Origin: Synechococcales cyanobacterium GL140_1_metabat_312
GTDB taxonomy: Bacteria > Cyanobacteriota > Cyanobacteriia > Leptolyngbyales > Leptolyngbyaceae
Assembly: GCA_025351345.1 (NCBI GenBank)
Contig: JANXWB010000050.1
Span: 1 to 47,252 of the forward strand
DNA length: 47,252 bases
Direction: 5' to 3'
Position numbers and translations under genes: made by a program. The stretch's first letter is position 1. Every line of letters begins with the position of its first letter. Below the pieces are notes generated by a model, which was not told the DNA's origin, did not search any database, and saw only the letters and a program-made list of their open reading frames with translations. Shown here in pieces: positions 24,639-33,470 of the stretch.

Positions 24639-25601
24639 TTAGCTCGAAATCTGCGTAGTCGGATGCTCATTCAACCAACGATCGAGATCATCTTGCACGC
24701 CAAAATCCAGCAAGGCTTCCGATAAATCTTCAAGTTGATCGCTAGAAAGCAGTATCACACGAGCCTGAAGTGCATCCTTCATCGTTCCAATTCGACGATG
24801 CAGTAAACGAAGGACGATCGAAAGTGCTTTTTCCTTGCCCCCGATCTGCTGACCGATCTGCTGACCGATCTGCTGACCGCGCCTAAGACCACGCTCTTCA
24901 GTGGCGGCTTCCCAGTCTAGAAATATTTGTGGATAGGCCATGGTTGTTGTTTCCGCGTTTTCAAAAAGGGACGGATTCTTTTCTATAGTAACAAGCTTCC
25001 AAGCGCAAAGCATTCGCAAAATTGGCCCACGACGAGGATCCGATAATGGCAGCGCCACAACTTCCGCTATGGCATTTTCTTGAGTTTTTCCTCGACCTAA
25101 AACCCTCATCCAAAGCGTGTTGGGTGTTGAGGGTAAGTCTTTGAGTGACACCATGATGGTGCGGATAATAGGGCTAGGAAAATGGTAAAACCCTCTTGGA
25201 AATCCCGGTTTGTGAATAACGGCACATTCTTTTTTTAGTGGTTCCGATAACGATGCCGCCAAGATCCACAGTTGTGGGTAATCATTTTCTGTGAGCGTCC
25301 GATCGGAACTGTTGGCTTTGCGTACAATATCTTCTCGTAACCAAAATAACTCATGCAAACAGGTTGAAACCTCATCGACCGTGGGCACCCCGCTGTAAAT
25401 TTCCAGCAAACTCGGAGTCGAAACCACCTGCTTCAATAAGCCTTTGATACTACTGGTGTCGGCGGTATTTGTGGGTAAAAACAGAACATCAATGAACTTC
25501 GATTCACCGGGGACTTCAAACGATCGCTCCACGGTGCCGAACGGCGCTAGGAGGTCCGCCAAGTATTCTTTGGAAAAGGCATCAAATGGATTTTGGGTCA
25601 T
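24639..25601 (-). CDS. Rpn/PD-(D/E)XK nuclease-like protein with DUF4351 end
   Basis: 320 residues of the cyanobacterial Rpn family (recombination-promoting nuclease/putative transposase relatives). It begins [19 protein letters not shown], followed by FIDVLFLPT, which carries the nuclease-fold Asp. Further conserved pieces are [20 protein letters not shown] and [17 protein letters not shown] triple repeat joins to the DUF4351 region [15 protein letters not shown] and [16 protein letters not shown]. Its ATG lies inside the end of mnmA (20-base overlap), so the two are probably translationally coupled. This may be simple packing and need not imply a shared function. Biological role unknown. 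Confidence 0.82.
   Translation of the reverse strand: MTQNPFDAFSKEYLADLLAPFGTVERSFEVPGESKFIDVLFLPTNTADTSSIKGLLKQVVSTPSLLEIYSGVPTVDEVSTCLHELFWLREDIVRKANSSDRTLTENDYPQLWILAASLSEPLKKECAVIHKPGFPRGFYHFPSPIIRTIMVSLKDLPSTPNTLWMRVLGRGKTQENAIAEVVALPLSDPRRGPILRMLCAWKLVTIEKNPSLFENAETTTMAYPQIFLDWEAATEERGLRRGQQIGQQIGQQIGGKEKALSIVLRLLHRRIGTMKDALQARVILLSSDQLEDLSEALLDFGVQDDLDRWLNEHPTTQISS
24843..24878. repeat. Three perfect 12-base tandem repeats in the Rpn gene
   Basis: The unit GATCTGCTGACC occurs at 24843-24854, 24855-24866 and 24867-24878 without mismatch. On the minus strand each encodes GQQI, at the junction of the nuclease-like and DUF4351 parts. Perfect identity suggests recent slippage. Confidence 0.9.
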
Positions 25602-26670
25602 GTTGCTCTAAGGTCGCACTAGATCGATCGATAATACCGCCACCTAGTAACACTTCACCGTGATACCAAACCGCTGCTTGGCCCGGTGTGATACTGAGTT
25701 GGGGATCGTCAAAGACAATTTTAACCGTAGTGTCACTGGTGGGGATGATAGTAGCGGGAGAAGGCAACGATCGGTATCGGATTTGGACCTCGGCTTGAAT
25801 CGGGGTTACGATCGGAGCCATGGACACCCAGTTAACCCGCGATACCGAACACTCGCACTTGTAAGCCTTATCTTTGGTTCCAACAATTACCCGATTCATC
25901 ACGGCATCCAGACTAATTACATAGAGCGGCTCAGGGTAAGCAATGCCCAAGCCTTTCCGTTGACCGATCGTATAGTGATGGATGCCAGAGTGAGTGCCCA
26001 AAACTTCACCCGTTTGAGTCATGATTTCGCCCTCGGTTCCGGTGATGTATTTATCGAGAAATGCCTTCATAGATCCATTTGCTTCCACTAGACACAAATC
26101 CATACTTTCGGGTTTGTCAGCAGTTTGTAAATCGAATTGAGCGGCGAGTTTACGGGTTTCTGTTTTTTGAGTTTCGCCAAGCGGGAAAATAACGTGGGCC
26201 AGATCGTCTTGACTTAAGTCGTAAAGAAAATAGGTTTGATCTTTGTTCCGATCGAAAGCGCGAAGCAACTGCCAGCGATCGGTTGATTCATCATGAGACA
26301 CTCGCGCATAGTGGCCTGTGGCAATTAAATCAATCCCGAGTTCTTGGTGCGCATAATCAATCATGGGCCGAAATTTAACGGCTTTGTTGCAATTGGAACA
26401 AGGCAAGGGCGTAATGCCTTCGCGGTAGCCATCGACTAAATAGTTAATGATGTATTTCTCAAACGATATCCGACTATCAACAACGTGATGGGGAATGCCC
26501 ATTTGTTCGCAGAGCTGCGCCGCATCAATCATCCCTTCCGAACAGCATTGGCCCTTGCCTTTCATCAACCACAGGGTCATCCCTTCAACGTCATAGCCTT
26601 GTTCTTGCAAAATGGCGGCGGTAGTAGAGCTATCGACTCCGCCGGAGAGTCCGACAACGACCTTCTTCAT
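25582..26670 (-). CDS. mnmA: tRNA-specific 2-thiouridylase MnmA
   Basis: Installs 2-thiouridine at wobble position 34 of tRNA-Lys, Glu and Gln, using ATP and a persulphide sulphur donor. 362 residues, a normal length. The PP-loop SGGVDSS (10-16) binds ATP. The catalytic cysteines are in [12 protein letters not shown] and in SMDLCLVE. The [19 protein letters not shown] stretch and the C-terminal beta barrel with [11 protein letters not shown] are typical. The enzyme is cytosolic. It heads a two-gene unit with the overlapping Rpn gene. Its substrate tRNA-Lys(UUU) is encoded at 15.5 kb in this window. Confidence 0.96.
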   Translation of the reverse strand: MKKVVVGLSGGVDSSTTAAILQEQGYDVEGMTLWLMKGKGQCCSEGMIDAAQLCEQMGIPHHVVDSRISFEKYIINYLVDGYREGITPLPCSNCNKAVKFRPMIDYAHQELGIDLIATGHYARVSHDESTDRWQLLRAFDRNKDQTYFLYDLSQDDLAHVIFPLGETQKTETRKLAAQFDLQTADKPESMDLCLVEANGSMKAFLDKYITGTEGEIMTQTGEVLGTHSGIHHYTIGQRKGLGIAYPEPLYVISLDAVMNRVIVGTKDKAYKCECSVSRVNWVSMAPIVTPIQAEVQIRYRSLPSPATIIPTSDTTVKIVFDDPQLSITPGQAAVWYHGEVLLGGGIIDRSSATLEQHDPKSI

Positions 26671-26846
26671 GACAGAAAAACTCGAAACATAATTTCACTC
26701 TAGTTTAGCGGCTTTGGTTAGTGGTTTTGGACAGAGACCTGCGCCAAATTAGCAAACTGATCGGTCTACACTCCATCAAGAATCATCAAGATTTATTACA
26801 CTTGCTAATATAGTTGATACATCACCCCTCACGAGGCTTCATTCCC

Positions 26847-27956
26847 ATGGTTGAGACGTTGATTCCAGATGCCTTTACCAAGCTAGCCTACCAAACCCTC
26901 CAACAGGGAAAGGCCGCATTCGGGTTGGCTCACAAAACATTATCGACCCGCGCACTCAAAGCCGCTGCGGCCACAGGATTCATTACAGCACCGTCGGAGA
27001 GATCAGAGAATTCTGGTAGCGATATTTCCGCTGAGATGATCCAACTTGTACGCGGTCGCTATGAACAATTGCTTCAGGTGGATTGGGAGGATGCGGAAAA
27101 AGGTATTTATCCCCGATCGTTGCTCTTTGATGATGCGTGGGATGACTTTGCAAAATATTATCCAGCCCTTTGTCTAGATTTGCCCCAAATTTGGAACCGC
27201 GCTCAGCAAAAAGTTTCCCGTGAATTTGCACCCGAAATCGATACCGCTGGGTTGCCGAATTACTACACCCAAAATTTTCATCATCAGACCGATGGCTATT
27301 TGAGCGATCGATCGGCACAGATGTACGATTTGCAGGTCGAGATTTTATTCAATGGTGCAGCCGATGCAATGCGTCGTCGGATTTTGGCACCACTTAAGGC
27401 TGGATTAGAAGTTTTTAAGGACGAGATTCCTCAAAACACTCGAATTCTAGACATTGCTTGTGGCACGGGGCGCACGTTGCGGATGATTCGGGGAATGTTG
27501 CCTAAGGTGAAATTGCATGGCGTGGATTTGTCGGATGCTTATTTGCGCAAAGCTAGCCAATTACTTTCCCAGCTTCCTGGTGAATTGCCCCAGCTTACGC
27601 AAGGTCCGGGGGAAGCATTGCCCTATTTGGACAATCATTTCCACGCGATTACCTGCGTGTTTTTATTCCACGAATTGCCTGCCCCGATTCGGCAACAGAT
27701 TATGAATGAAGCATTTCGAGTGGTGAAACCGGGTGGGACGTTTGTAATTTGTGATTCGGTACAGTTGAGTGATTCGCCGGACTTGGGTGCGATGATGGAT
27801 GGCTTCTCGGATACGTTTCACGAGCCGTTTTATCGCAACTATACCCAAGACAATTTGATCGATCGTCTACAGACCGCAGGGTTTGTTGAGATAACCGAAA
27901 GCGTTCATTTTATGAGCAAATATTTGATCGCTAAGAAGCCGCTTTACGGTCAGTAA
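26847..27956 (+). CDS. Class I SAM-dependent methyltransferase
   Basis: About 369 residues. ATG 26847 (MVETLIPDAF) is preferred to a TTG at 26814. The first 180 residues are a family-specific helical region with QLVRGRYEQLLQVDWEDAEKGIYP and PNYYTQNFHHQTDGYLSDRSA. The Rossmann domain follows: motif I ILDIACGTGRTLRMI, acidic loop HGVDLSDAYLRKA, motif II region FHAITCVFLFHELP, and post-motif VVKPGGTFVICDSVQ. It resembles UbiE-like enzymes acting on lipids or quinones, but the substrate is unknown. A perfect 14-base hairpin lies just downstream. It is divergent from mnmA. Confidence 0.82.
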   Translation: MVETLIPDAFTKLAYQTLQQGKAAFGLAHKTLSTRALKAAAATGFITAPSERSENSGSDISAEMIQLVRGRYEQLLQVDWEDAEKGIYPRSLLFDDAWDDFAKYYPALCLDLPQIWNRAQQKVSREFAPEIDTAGLPNYYTQNFHHQTDGYLSDRSAQMYDLQVEILFNGAADAMRRRILAPLKAGLEVFKDEIPQNTRILDIACGTGRTLRMIRGMLPKVKLHGVDLSDAYLRKASQLLSQLPGELPQLTQGPGEALPYLDNHFHAITCVFLFHELPAPIRQQIMNEAFRVVKPGGTFVICDSVQLSDSPDLGAMMDGFSDTFHEPFYRNYTQDNLIDRLQTAGFVEITESVHFMSKYLIAKKPLYGQ

Positions 27957-27966
27957 AATCTTAAAG

Positions 27967-28003
27967 AGAAAGGGAAAGAACCCTATAGATTCTTTCCCTT
28001 TCT
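27967..28003. terminator. Perfect 14-base hairpin between methyltransferase and tRNA-Leu
   Basis: Arms at 27967-27980 and 27990-28003 are perfectly complementary purine/pyrimidine runs with a 9-base loop. It ends 4 bases before the 3' end of tRNA-Leu, which lies on the opposite strand. T-rich sequence is present on both sides, so it can serve both converging transcripts. Confidence 0.75.
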
Positions 28004-28007
28004 TATA

Positions 28008-28088
28008 TGCGGATAGCGAGACTCGAACTCGCAAGTCAATGACATACGCACCTCAAGCGTACGCGTATACCAATTCCGCCATATCCGC
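28008..28088 (-). tRNA. tRNA-Leu (GAG)
   Basis: 81 bases with a class II long variable arm. The acceptor arms GCGGATA and TATCCGC pair, and the discriminator is A. The anticodon stem TACGC/GCGTA holds loop TTGAGGT with anticodon GAG. The T loop TTCGAGT is normal and CCA is not encoded. Confidence 0.95.
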
Positions 28089-28244
28089 ATGGTATAAGCC
28101 GAGGTCACTTGATTTCTCAAGCTCAGTTATCATAGCAAAAAACGCGAATTTGCCAACCCTCTTCATAAAAAAGGATTTGGTCAAAAGATTGTCAAAGGGG
28201 ACAGGAACGTTTTCAATAGGGGCACCGTTAAAAATCGACCTATT

Positions 28245-29594
28245 ATGTCTTCTTCCTTCACCGCAGAACTTTCCACGATCGCCGCCGAAATTCAAGGCAT
28301 TGCGCAGAATATTCCGGATTCTACGATCGCCCAAGGCATCACCACGGATAGCCGACAGGTTCAAGTCGGTGAACTCTTTGTTGCATTGCGGGGCGAGAAT
28401 TTTGATGGTCATGACTATGTAGCTATGGCGATCGGACAAGGGGCAAAAGCGGCGATCGTAGATGGTGAGTTTGATGCAGGTGATTTGCCTGTGATTGTTG
28501 TCGCGGATACGTTGAAGGCATACCAAGCCATTGGACGGTGGTGGCGACGGAAATTCTCGATTCCGGTGATTGCGATTACGGGTTCGGTGGGCAAAACAAC
28601 TAGTAAAGAATTGATTGCAGCGGTGTTATCCAACTATGGCAAGGTGCTTAAAACTCAGGCGAATTTTAATAATGAAATTGGGGTGCCGAAGACGCTTTTA
28701 GAGTTGCGATCGGACCATGATTTTGCGGTGGTCGAGATGGGAATGCGCGGTGCGGGACAGATTGCAGAACTGACGTTGATTGCGGAACCCACGATCGGAC
28801 TCATTTGTACAGTTGGGACGGCGCATATTGAATTGCTAGGATCACGGGAAGCGATCGCCGCTGCAAAGTGTGAGTTACTGGCCGAAATGCCGAAGGACAG
28901 TATTGCAATTTTGAATGGGGATAATGCGTTATTGATGGAAACGGCGCGCAAGATTTGGACAGGAAAAACGTTGTCCTACGGATTTACAAATGGCGATGTC
29001 CGAGGCACTTATCAGTCTGAGTCGTTGGCGGGCGGAGTTACGATCGGCGACCAAACTTTCCCGATGCCCCTTCCCGGTGAACACAATGCCATTAATTATC
29101 TTGGGGCATTGACCGTGGCATCAGGGTTAGGATTGGAGTGGACCCCATTTGAACAAGGGCTATCGGTGGATCTTCCCGGTGGGCGGGCAAAGCGTTATGA
29201 ACTGGCGGGGGATGTGGTGTTGCTGGATGAAACCTATAATGCGGGTCTGGAATCCATGTTAGCTGCCTTAACATTGCTGTCCCAAACCGCAGGGAAACGA
29301 CGAATTGCGGTGCTGGGGATGATGAAGGAGTTGGGGGATTATTCAATTGAATTTCATGAACTCGTGGGCGATCGGGTCCAAGCCTTACAGTTTGATCAAT
29401 TATTAGTATTGGCGGATCCAGCCGAAGCAGAGGCGTTAATTAGCCACGCCCGATCGGTCCCCTCTGAACGATTTGAGACCCATGAACAAGTAATCGCCCG
29501 ACTCAAGGAGATCCTTAAACCGGGCGATCGAGTTTTATTTAAAGCATCTCGGTCCGTCGGACTCGATCGGGTCGTGAATGCGTTGCGAGAATGA
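28245..29594 (+). CDS. murF: UDP-N-acetylmuramoyl-tripeptide--D-alanyl-D-alanine ligase
   Basis: Adds D-Ala-D-Ala to UDP-MurNAc-tripeptide in the cytosol, the last soluble step before lipid I. 449 residues from ATG 28245. The N-terminal domain has ITTDSRQVQVGELFVALRGE. The ATP loop is AITGSVGKTTSKELIAA near residue 112. The middle domain has NFNNEIGVPKTLLEL and VVEMGMRGAGQIAEL. The C-terminal domain has LLDETYNAGLESMLAAL and a ligase-family ending DRVLFKASRSVGLDRVV. All expected motifs are present. It converges on sulfite reductase, with a triplicated short repeat at the junction. Confidence 0.96.
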   Translation: MSSSFTAELSTIAAEIQGIAQNIPDSTIAQGITTDSRQVQVGELFVALRGENFDGHDYVAMAIGQGAKAAIVDGEFDAGDLPVIVVADTLKAYQAIGRWWRRKFSIPVIAITGSVGKTTSKELIAAVLSNYGKVLKTQANFNNEIGVPKTLLELRSDHDFAVVEMGMRGAGQIAELTLIAEPTIGLICTVGTAHIELLGSREAIAAAKCELLAEMPKDSIAILNGDNALLMETARKIWTGKTLSYGFTNGDVRGTYQSESLAGGVTIGDQTFPMPLPGEHNAINYLGALTVASGLGLEWTPFEQGLSVDLPGGRAKRYELAGDVVLLDETYNAGLESMLAALTLLSQTAGKRRIAVLGMMKELGDYSIEFHELVGDRVQALQFDQLLVLADPAEAEALISHARSVPSERFETHEQVIARLKEILKPGDRVLFKASRSVGLDRVVNALRE

Positions 29595-29599
29595 CTTAA

Positions 29600-29644
29600 T
29601 TAATCCTGAGACAAGATTAATCCTGAGACCAGTTAATCCTGAGA
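29600..29644. repeat. Triplicated 12-13-base repeat at the murF/sir junction
   Basis: TTAATCCTGAGA(C) occurs at 29600-29612, 29617-29629 and 29633-29644, with periods of 17 and 16 bases. The third copy is the end of the sulfite reductase frame: on the minus strand it reads Ser-Gln-Asp-stop. The other two copies lie just beyond the stop, so the gene end appears to have been duplicated twice. Confidence 0.85.
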
Positions 29645-31573
29645 TAGGTCATCGGTTGAGGGAGAATTTAATGCTTTATCAATCAACTCCGTCGCCAAAT
29701 CGGCCATGGTTTTGCCTTGAGAAAGGGCGACCTCTTGAAGTTGCAAATAAATCGCATCTCTCAATGTGACCCGTTTGCGCTGGTCGGGAGTCGATCGGCC
29801 AGTCGGTGGTTTCCCATAGAATTCCGCAAACACCCGGATCGCTTCAAAACCTAAACGATGGCAGAAATCGCCAAAACTCTCGTCCTTACGACGACGTTTT
29901 TTGAAGAAGGCAAACACAGGCTCAAGCGTTGTTTCCAGATCATCAGCATTGAGGCTTTCGATGTACACCTCAGATAAACGCGTTTGATTGGGGGATGCGC
30001 CGAGCCACAGTTGATACTGATTGGGTCCATTCCCCACAAACCCAACTTCCGCCAAATAGGGACGGGCACAGCCATTCGGACAACCCGTCATCCGAGTGAT
30101 GAATGACTCATCAGGCAAGCCAACTTTAATCAAAACATTTCGCATCCGTTCCAAAATGCTAGGCAATACCCGCTCGGCTTCGGCGGTTGCAAGACCACAC
30201 AGTGGAAGTGCAGGGCAGGCCATGGAATAGCGTTCTAGACTGTCAATCTCGGTTTCGCTCTTGATGCCGTGATCCGCGAGAATTTGGGCGATCGCAGGCT
30301 TATCTTCAGGCCGAATATCGTACAAAATCGCATTCTGACTTGGAGTCAGGATCATCGGGAGGCGATAGGTCTCAACAATCTTTTTCAGCGCTGATTTAAG
30401 TCTGAACTCGCCTTCATCCTTGACTCGGCCATTTTCGATCGAAATCCCAACAAAATGATTGCCGTCGCCCTGGTCTTGCCAACCTAAAAAGTCAAGGTAA
30501 ACCCATTTCTCCACCTTCTTCATCGGTTTGAAGGGTTTGCCAAAATACTGCTCAGCCTCAGTGCGGAATTTCTCCACGCCCCACTCGTTGATCAAATACT
30601 TCAAGCGGGACTGACGACGATCGTTGCGGTTGCCATAGTCGCGCTGAGTACAGACAATTGCCTTCACCGCGTCATATACATCCTTACCTTCGACATAGCC
30701 GATCGGATCCGCAAGCCGAGCAAAGGTTTCTTCTTTGCGATGAGTCCGGCCTAATCCGCCGCCTGCATAAATGTTAAACCCCTTGAGGCTGCCATCTGGA
30801 TTACTAATCACCACCAGAGACAAATCCTGAGAGAACAAGTCCACCGAGTTGTCACCGGGAACTGTTACCGCTGCTTTGAACTTCCGAGGCAGATAGAGCG
30901 ACCCATAAATCGGCTCTTCGGAGTCATGAATGATGGTGCCGTTGCCATTACGACTGCGGGCTGCAACGACATCGGGATGCTCTTCAGCCGAAATGGCTTT
31001 CTCACCGTCTAGCCAAATCTCGTAGTAGGCTCCGGTTTGAGGCGTTAATAGATCCGCAATCCGGTTTGCATATTCGATCGCCAAAATGTAGTCGGGTCGA
31101 TTTTTAAATGGAGCTGGAGGAGCCATAACGTTGCGATTCAGGTCTCCGCAAGCGCCCAAGGTCGAACCCATATTTTTGACAATCTCAGCGATCGTCTCTT
31201 TAAGATTGCGCTTTAGGATACCGTGGAGCTGGAAGCCTTGGCGCGTGGTCGCCCGCATGGTGTGGTTACCATACTGATCCGAGAGACGATCGAGGGCAAG
31301 GTAAAGCTCAGGCGGAATGAAACCACCAGGACTGCGGGTTCGCAGCATCATTTGGTAGTCTTTTTCCTGACCTTTGACGCGGTTTTCTCGGTTGTCCTGT
31401 TGATAGGATCCGTGAAACTTCATGAGCTGAATTGCATCTTCGGAGAAATAATTCAAATCATTTTTGAGTTCAGAGGCGACAGGTTCTCGCAGAAAATCGC
31501 TGCGTTCTTTGATGCCTTCAACTTTGGAGGGTGGTTTTTCGACAGCGAGCGGCGTGGCGGAAGTCATGACCAT
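29633..31573 (-). CDS. sir: Ferredoxin-dependent sulfite reductase
   Basis: Reduces sulfite to sulfide with six electrons from ferredoxin, using sirohaem coupled to a 4Fe-4S cluster. About 646 residues from ATG 31573 (ATG 31567 is equally possible; a TTG frame to 31672 looks spurious). The sirohaem region has [14 protein letters not shown] and [13 protein letters not shown]. The four cluster cysteines are at about 453, 459, 498 and 502, in [14 protein letters not shown] and [16 protein letters not shown]. Residues beyond 600 add [18 protein letters not shown] and [18 protein letters not shown], resembling a ribbon-helix-helix unit. Nitrite reductase is the near relative, but length and wording favour sulfite reductase. 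Confidence 0.92.
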   Translation of the reverse strand: MVMTSATPLAVEKPPSKVEGIKERSDFLREPVASELKNDLNYFSEDAIQLMKFHGSYQQDNRENRVKGQEKDYQMMLRTRSPGGFIPPELYLALDRLSDQYGNHTMRATTRQGFQLHGILKRNLKETIAEIVKNMGSTLGACGDLNRNVMAPPAPFKNRPDYILAIEYANRIADLLTPQTGAYYEIWLDGEKAISAEEHPDVVAARSRNGNGTIIHDSEEPIYGSLYLPRKFKAAVTVPGDNSVDLFSQDLSLVVISNPDGSLKGFNIYAGGGLGRTHRKEETFARLADPIGYVEGKDVYDAVKAIVCTQRDYGNRNDRRQSRLKYLINEWGVEKFRTEAEQYFGKPFKPMKKVEKWVYLDFLGWQDQGDGNHFVGISIENGRVKDEGEFRLKSALKKIVETYRLPMILTPSQNAILYDIRPEDKPAIAQILADHGIKSETEIDSLERYSMACPALPLCGLATAEAERVLPSILERMRNVLIKVGLPDESFITRMTGCPNGCARPYLAEVGFVGNGPNQYQLWLGASPNQTRLSEVYIESLNADDLETTLEPVFAFFKKRRRKDESFGDFCHRLGFEAIRVFAEFYGKPPTGRSTPDQRKRVTLRDAIYLQLQEVALSQGKTMADLATELIDKALNSPSTDDLSQD

Positions 31574-31800
31574 AGGAATTTTCTTAGATGCGGGGGCTAT
31601 CCCCAGTAAAGCGATCAAGATTCTGAAGGTTCCGATTCTAGCATCTTCCTCCCCTGCAAAATGTGGATCCAATGTTAAATAGCAATTCCAAGTTTGATAA
31701 GGATAGATAAGGGACGATTTTTCTATCCATTCCGCTTATGGGGTGGATATACAGAAACTTTCTGCCTAGTAATTATTCAGACTTACTTTGGCGTTCAGTA

Positions 31801-32328
31801 TTAGAGATTCTTACAAAAATTCTCTAATACTGGGACTGAGGCTCCTAGAATTTTGTCTAAACCTAGCAGCAATACAGCTCCTCCAATTGCGATTATTGTG
31901 TAGTTTAATCTCTTCCCCTTTTTTCTTCCCAGTTCATTGAGATCTAGAAGTGTCTCCTTCTCCAAATACTTAATTAAAGCAATCATGTATTTTTCCTCTT
32001 CTGTTTTATTCCACTCATCTTCAAGTAGTTGACCCGGCAACACAATTTTTCCAGCTTTAGTAGGTAGTAATCCCCACAAGCTCGTTACGATAGCAAGACC
32101 TATGAGAATGTATGCGATTAACTGAAGTAGATAACAGGTAATACAGGGATATTGGGACGTGTGGCATTTGATATATGTAGAGTAACCAGGCAAATCCTTT
32201 CCGAAATTAATGAGGATACCGCTAAGAGTTAAAACTACCGTGAGTTTTGTATTAAGCTTATCAATACTTTCGCTGGCTGCTTTAATTGAACTTAAAGTAT
32301 ATTCATAAGTGAGTTTAATATTAGTCAT
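31801..32328 (-). CDS. Membrane protein of unknown function
   Basis: 175 residues from ATG 32328; a GTG at 32331 adds one residue. It has an amphipathic N-terminal helix (TYEYTLSSIKAASESIDKLN), a first membrane span (about 28-45), a Cys-containing loop, a second span (about 66-86), a charged cytoplasmic-type segment of about 55 residues with LLEDEWNKTEEEKYMIALIKYLEKETLLDLNEL split by short turns, and a third span near residue 144-163. I do not recognise a named family. The topology resembles small membrane effectors of some bacterial defence systems, but no catalytic partner is adjacent. Its start is 16 bases from that of a divergent short ORF. Confidence 0.65.
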   Translation of the reverse strand: MTNIKLTYEYTLSSIKAASESIDKLNTKLTVVLTLSGILINFGKDLPGYSTYIKCHTSQYPCITCYLLQLIAYILIGLAIVTSLWGLLPTKAGKIVLPGQLLEDEWNKTEEEKYMIALIKYLEKETLLDLNELGRKKGKRLNYTIIAIGGAVLLLGLDKILGASVPVLENFCKNL

Positions 32329-32344
32329 CACTGGAGTTTCTTGA

Positions 32345-32524
32345 ATGTCAGATCAGTCAAAAAATGAGAACCACCAACAGTCTCCGCCATCACCACCGCC
32401 ACAGTCAAAAAATGAGAACCATCAACAGTCTCCGCCATCACCACTGCCACAGTCTAATCTACCATCAGTCGATCCAGTCAAGACTATGAGCTACAGGCAG
32501 GACGGCAAAGACAAGGAGAGCTAA
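32345..32524 (+). CDS. Possible 59-residue Pro/Gln/Asn-rich protein
   Basis: ATG 32345 is preceded by GGAG at 32333-32336 with 8-base spacing. The frame encodes MSDQ, then two copies of a 16-residue unit (SKNENHQQSPPSPPPQ, the second with Leu for one Pro), then SNLPSVDPVKTMSYRQDGKDKES before TAA. No membrane span is present, and the chain would be disordered. It is head-to-head with the membrane-protein gene, too close for independent upstream promoters. The good ribosome site and protein-like tail favour a real gene; small size and low complexity argue caution. Confidence 0.42.
   Translation: MSDQSKNENHQQSPPSPPPQSKNENHQQSPPSPLPQSNLPSVDPVKTMSYRQDGKDKES
32357..32452 (+). repeat. 48-base tandem duplication
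   Basis: Units 32357-32404 and 32405-32452 differ at only two bases, one silent (CAC/CAT) and one changing Pro to Leu (CCG/CTG). The unit is a multiple of three and stays in the frame of the short ORF. Confidence 0.9.
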
Positions 32525-33046
32525 ACCGAAGGAATCTTGGGGATGCTTATATCTTAAGTCTTTGGCAAGGTTGTATGTCTCCTTAAGTCTAACAACCCGG
32601 TTGGAGCGGACTGAAGCAAGAACACAGTTATAGTTGCAGAGGTTTTTGCACCCGCTCAACCGGAACGTTATGCCGATCGTCCGAAAAGAAAAACGTATTT
32701 CTAGATTTAGTTTATTTAGTATTTCGTTTAACGTCTTAGAATTACGATCGCCCCCACCTTTTCACCGATCGTAACGTCATTGTATTCAAAGCCTCTACGC
32801 TGACTAATCAGTTGATACTTTTATCAAAACGATCGATTTGTTTTCCAAAAATACGATCGGTTGAGATCAAACTTGAAATCCGTCGATCGATAAATCATTG
32901 AAGCGTTCGTGAAATCAAAAATGGCGTTACTTTGAGACGATCGAAGAAAGTAGTCCAACTAGAGCATTTCTATGGATTTCGGCGATCGATCGGATTTTGA
33001 GTATTTTGTTGTGGATATTGCGATCAAAAATTAGGAATTCAGCCTA
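32525..33046. other. Intergenic stretch without a convincing gene, dense in CGATCG
   Basis: About 520 bases with no convincing gene. A 64-codon minus-strand frame at 32465-32659 was weighed and not called. From about 32670 to 32990 the hexamer CGATCG recurs roughly every 40 bases, several times as CGATCGAT. Short frames such as the 20-codon one near 32972 are too small to support. Confidence 0.5.
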
Positions 33047-33074
33047 AATAAAACCGTTCTTCTCTCTAGAACGG
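33047..33074 (-). terminator. Rho-independent terminator of the TumA/TumE pair
   Basis: On the minus strand, CCGTTCT and AGAACGG arms with a 7-base loop are followed directly by TTTTATTT. It ends the toxin-antitoxin transcript 16 bases after the toxin stop codon. Confidence 0.8.
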
Positions 33075-33089
33075 GCAATCTCGATAGGA

Positions 33090-33470
33090 TTAAGTTTGGG
33101 GCTGAATTTCAGATAAAACATCCCAAATCATTGGTGCATCAGAAGCAATAACGTTCTTTTCTTGCCCATCATGTTTGTGGTGTGGAAAAGTTGTTAAGTT
33201 TAGTTTCTGGTGGTGTGGCGTATTGTCATAGCGAAAAATTAAGGTGTTTTGAGAGGTCATATATTGATAGCTATACATGTCTCGGATAATTCCGATTTCG
33301 ACTGATACAAATTCCCTTACTTGTAAGATTGAACCACCGATAAAATTGACTTCGGCACGGATTAAGCCTTCATAAGTGTCTCTTTTTTCAACTTCAAAGT
33401 TAGAGACAGACGCGAGAGGATAAGCATTAATTGCCTCTTCAACCTGCTTAAAATAATCTTCAATGTACAA
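33090..33470 (-). CDS. DUF6516 / TumE-type toxin
   Basis: 126 residues from TTG 33470, chosen because GGAG lies 6 bases upstream and the length then fits the family. The frame stays open to 33545 but that region overlaps the partner gene. Family motifs are GLIRAEVNFIGGSILQVREFVSV, split around the strand turn, YSYQYMTSQNTLIFRYDNTPHH and TFPHHKHDG. TumE proteins are predicted toxins of a type II toxin-antitoxin module; the conserved histidines suggest a nuclease-like site, which is inference. The 11-base overlap with the upstream gene and a shared terminator indicate one transcript. Confidence 0.78.
   Translation of the reverse strand: MYIEDYFKQVEEAINAYPLASVSNFEVEKRDTYEGLIRAEVNFIGGSILQVREFVSVEIGIIRDMYSYQYMTSQNTLIFRYDNTPHHQKLNLTTFPHHKHDGQEKNVIASDAPMIWDVLSEIQPQT

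Noticed and set aside
31574-31672. 33-residue N-terminal extension of sulfite reductase from a TTG
   Set aside because: No ribosome site, and it exceeds the family length; ATG 31573 or 31567 fits better.
32357-32452. Tandem 48-base repeats as a CRISPR-like array
   Set aside because: Only two adjoining units without spacers, in frame with a short ORF; no cas genes are nearby.
32465-32659. 64-codon minus-strand frame with a hydrophobic end
   Set aside because: No upstream ribosome site, no recognisable family, and it overlaps the better-supported ORF at 32345-32524.
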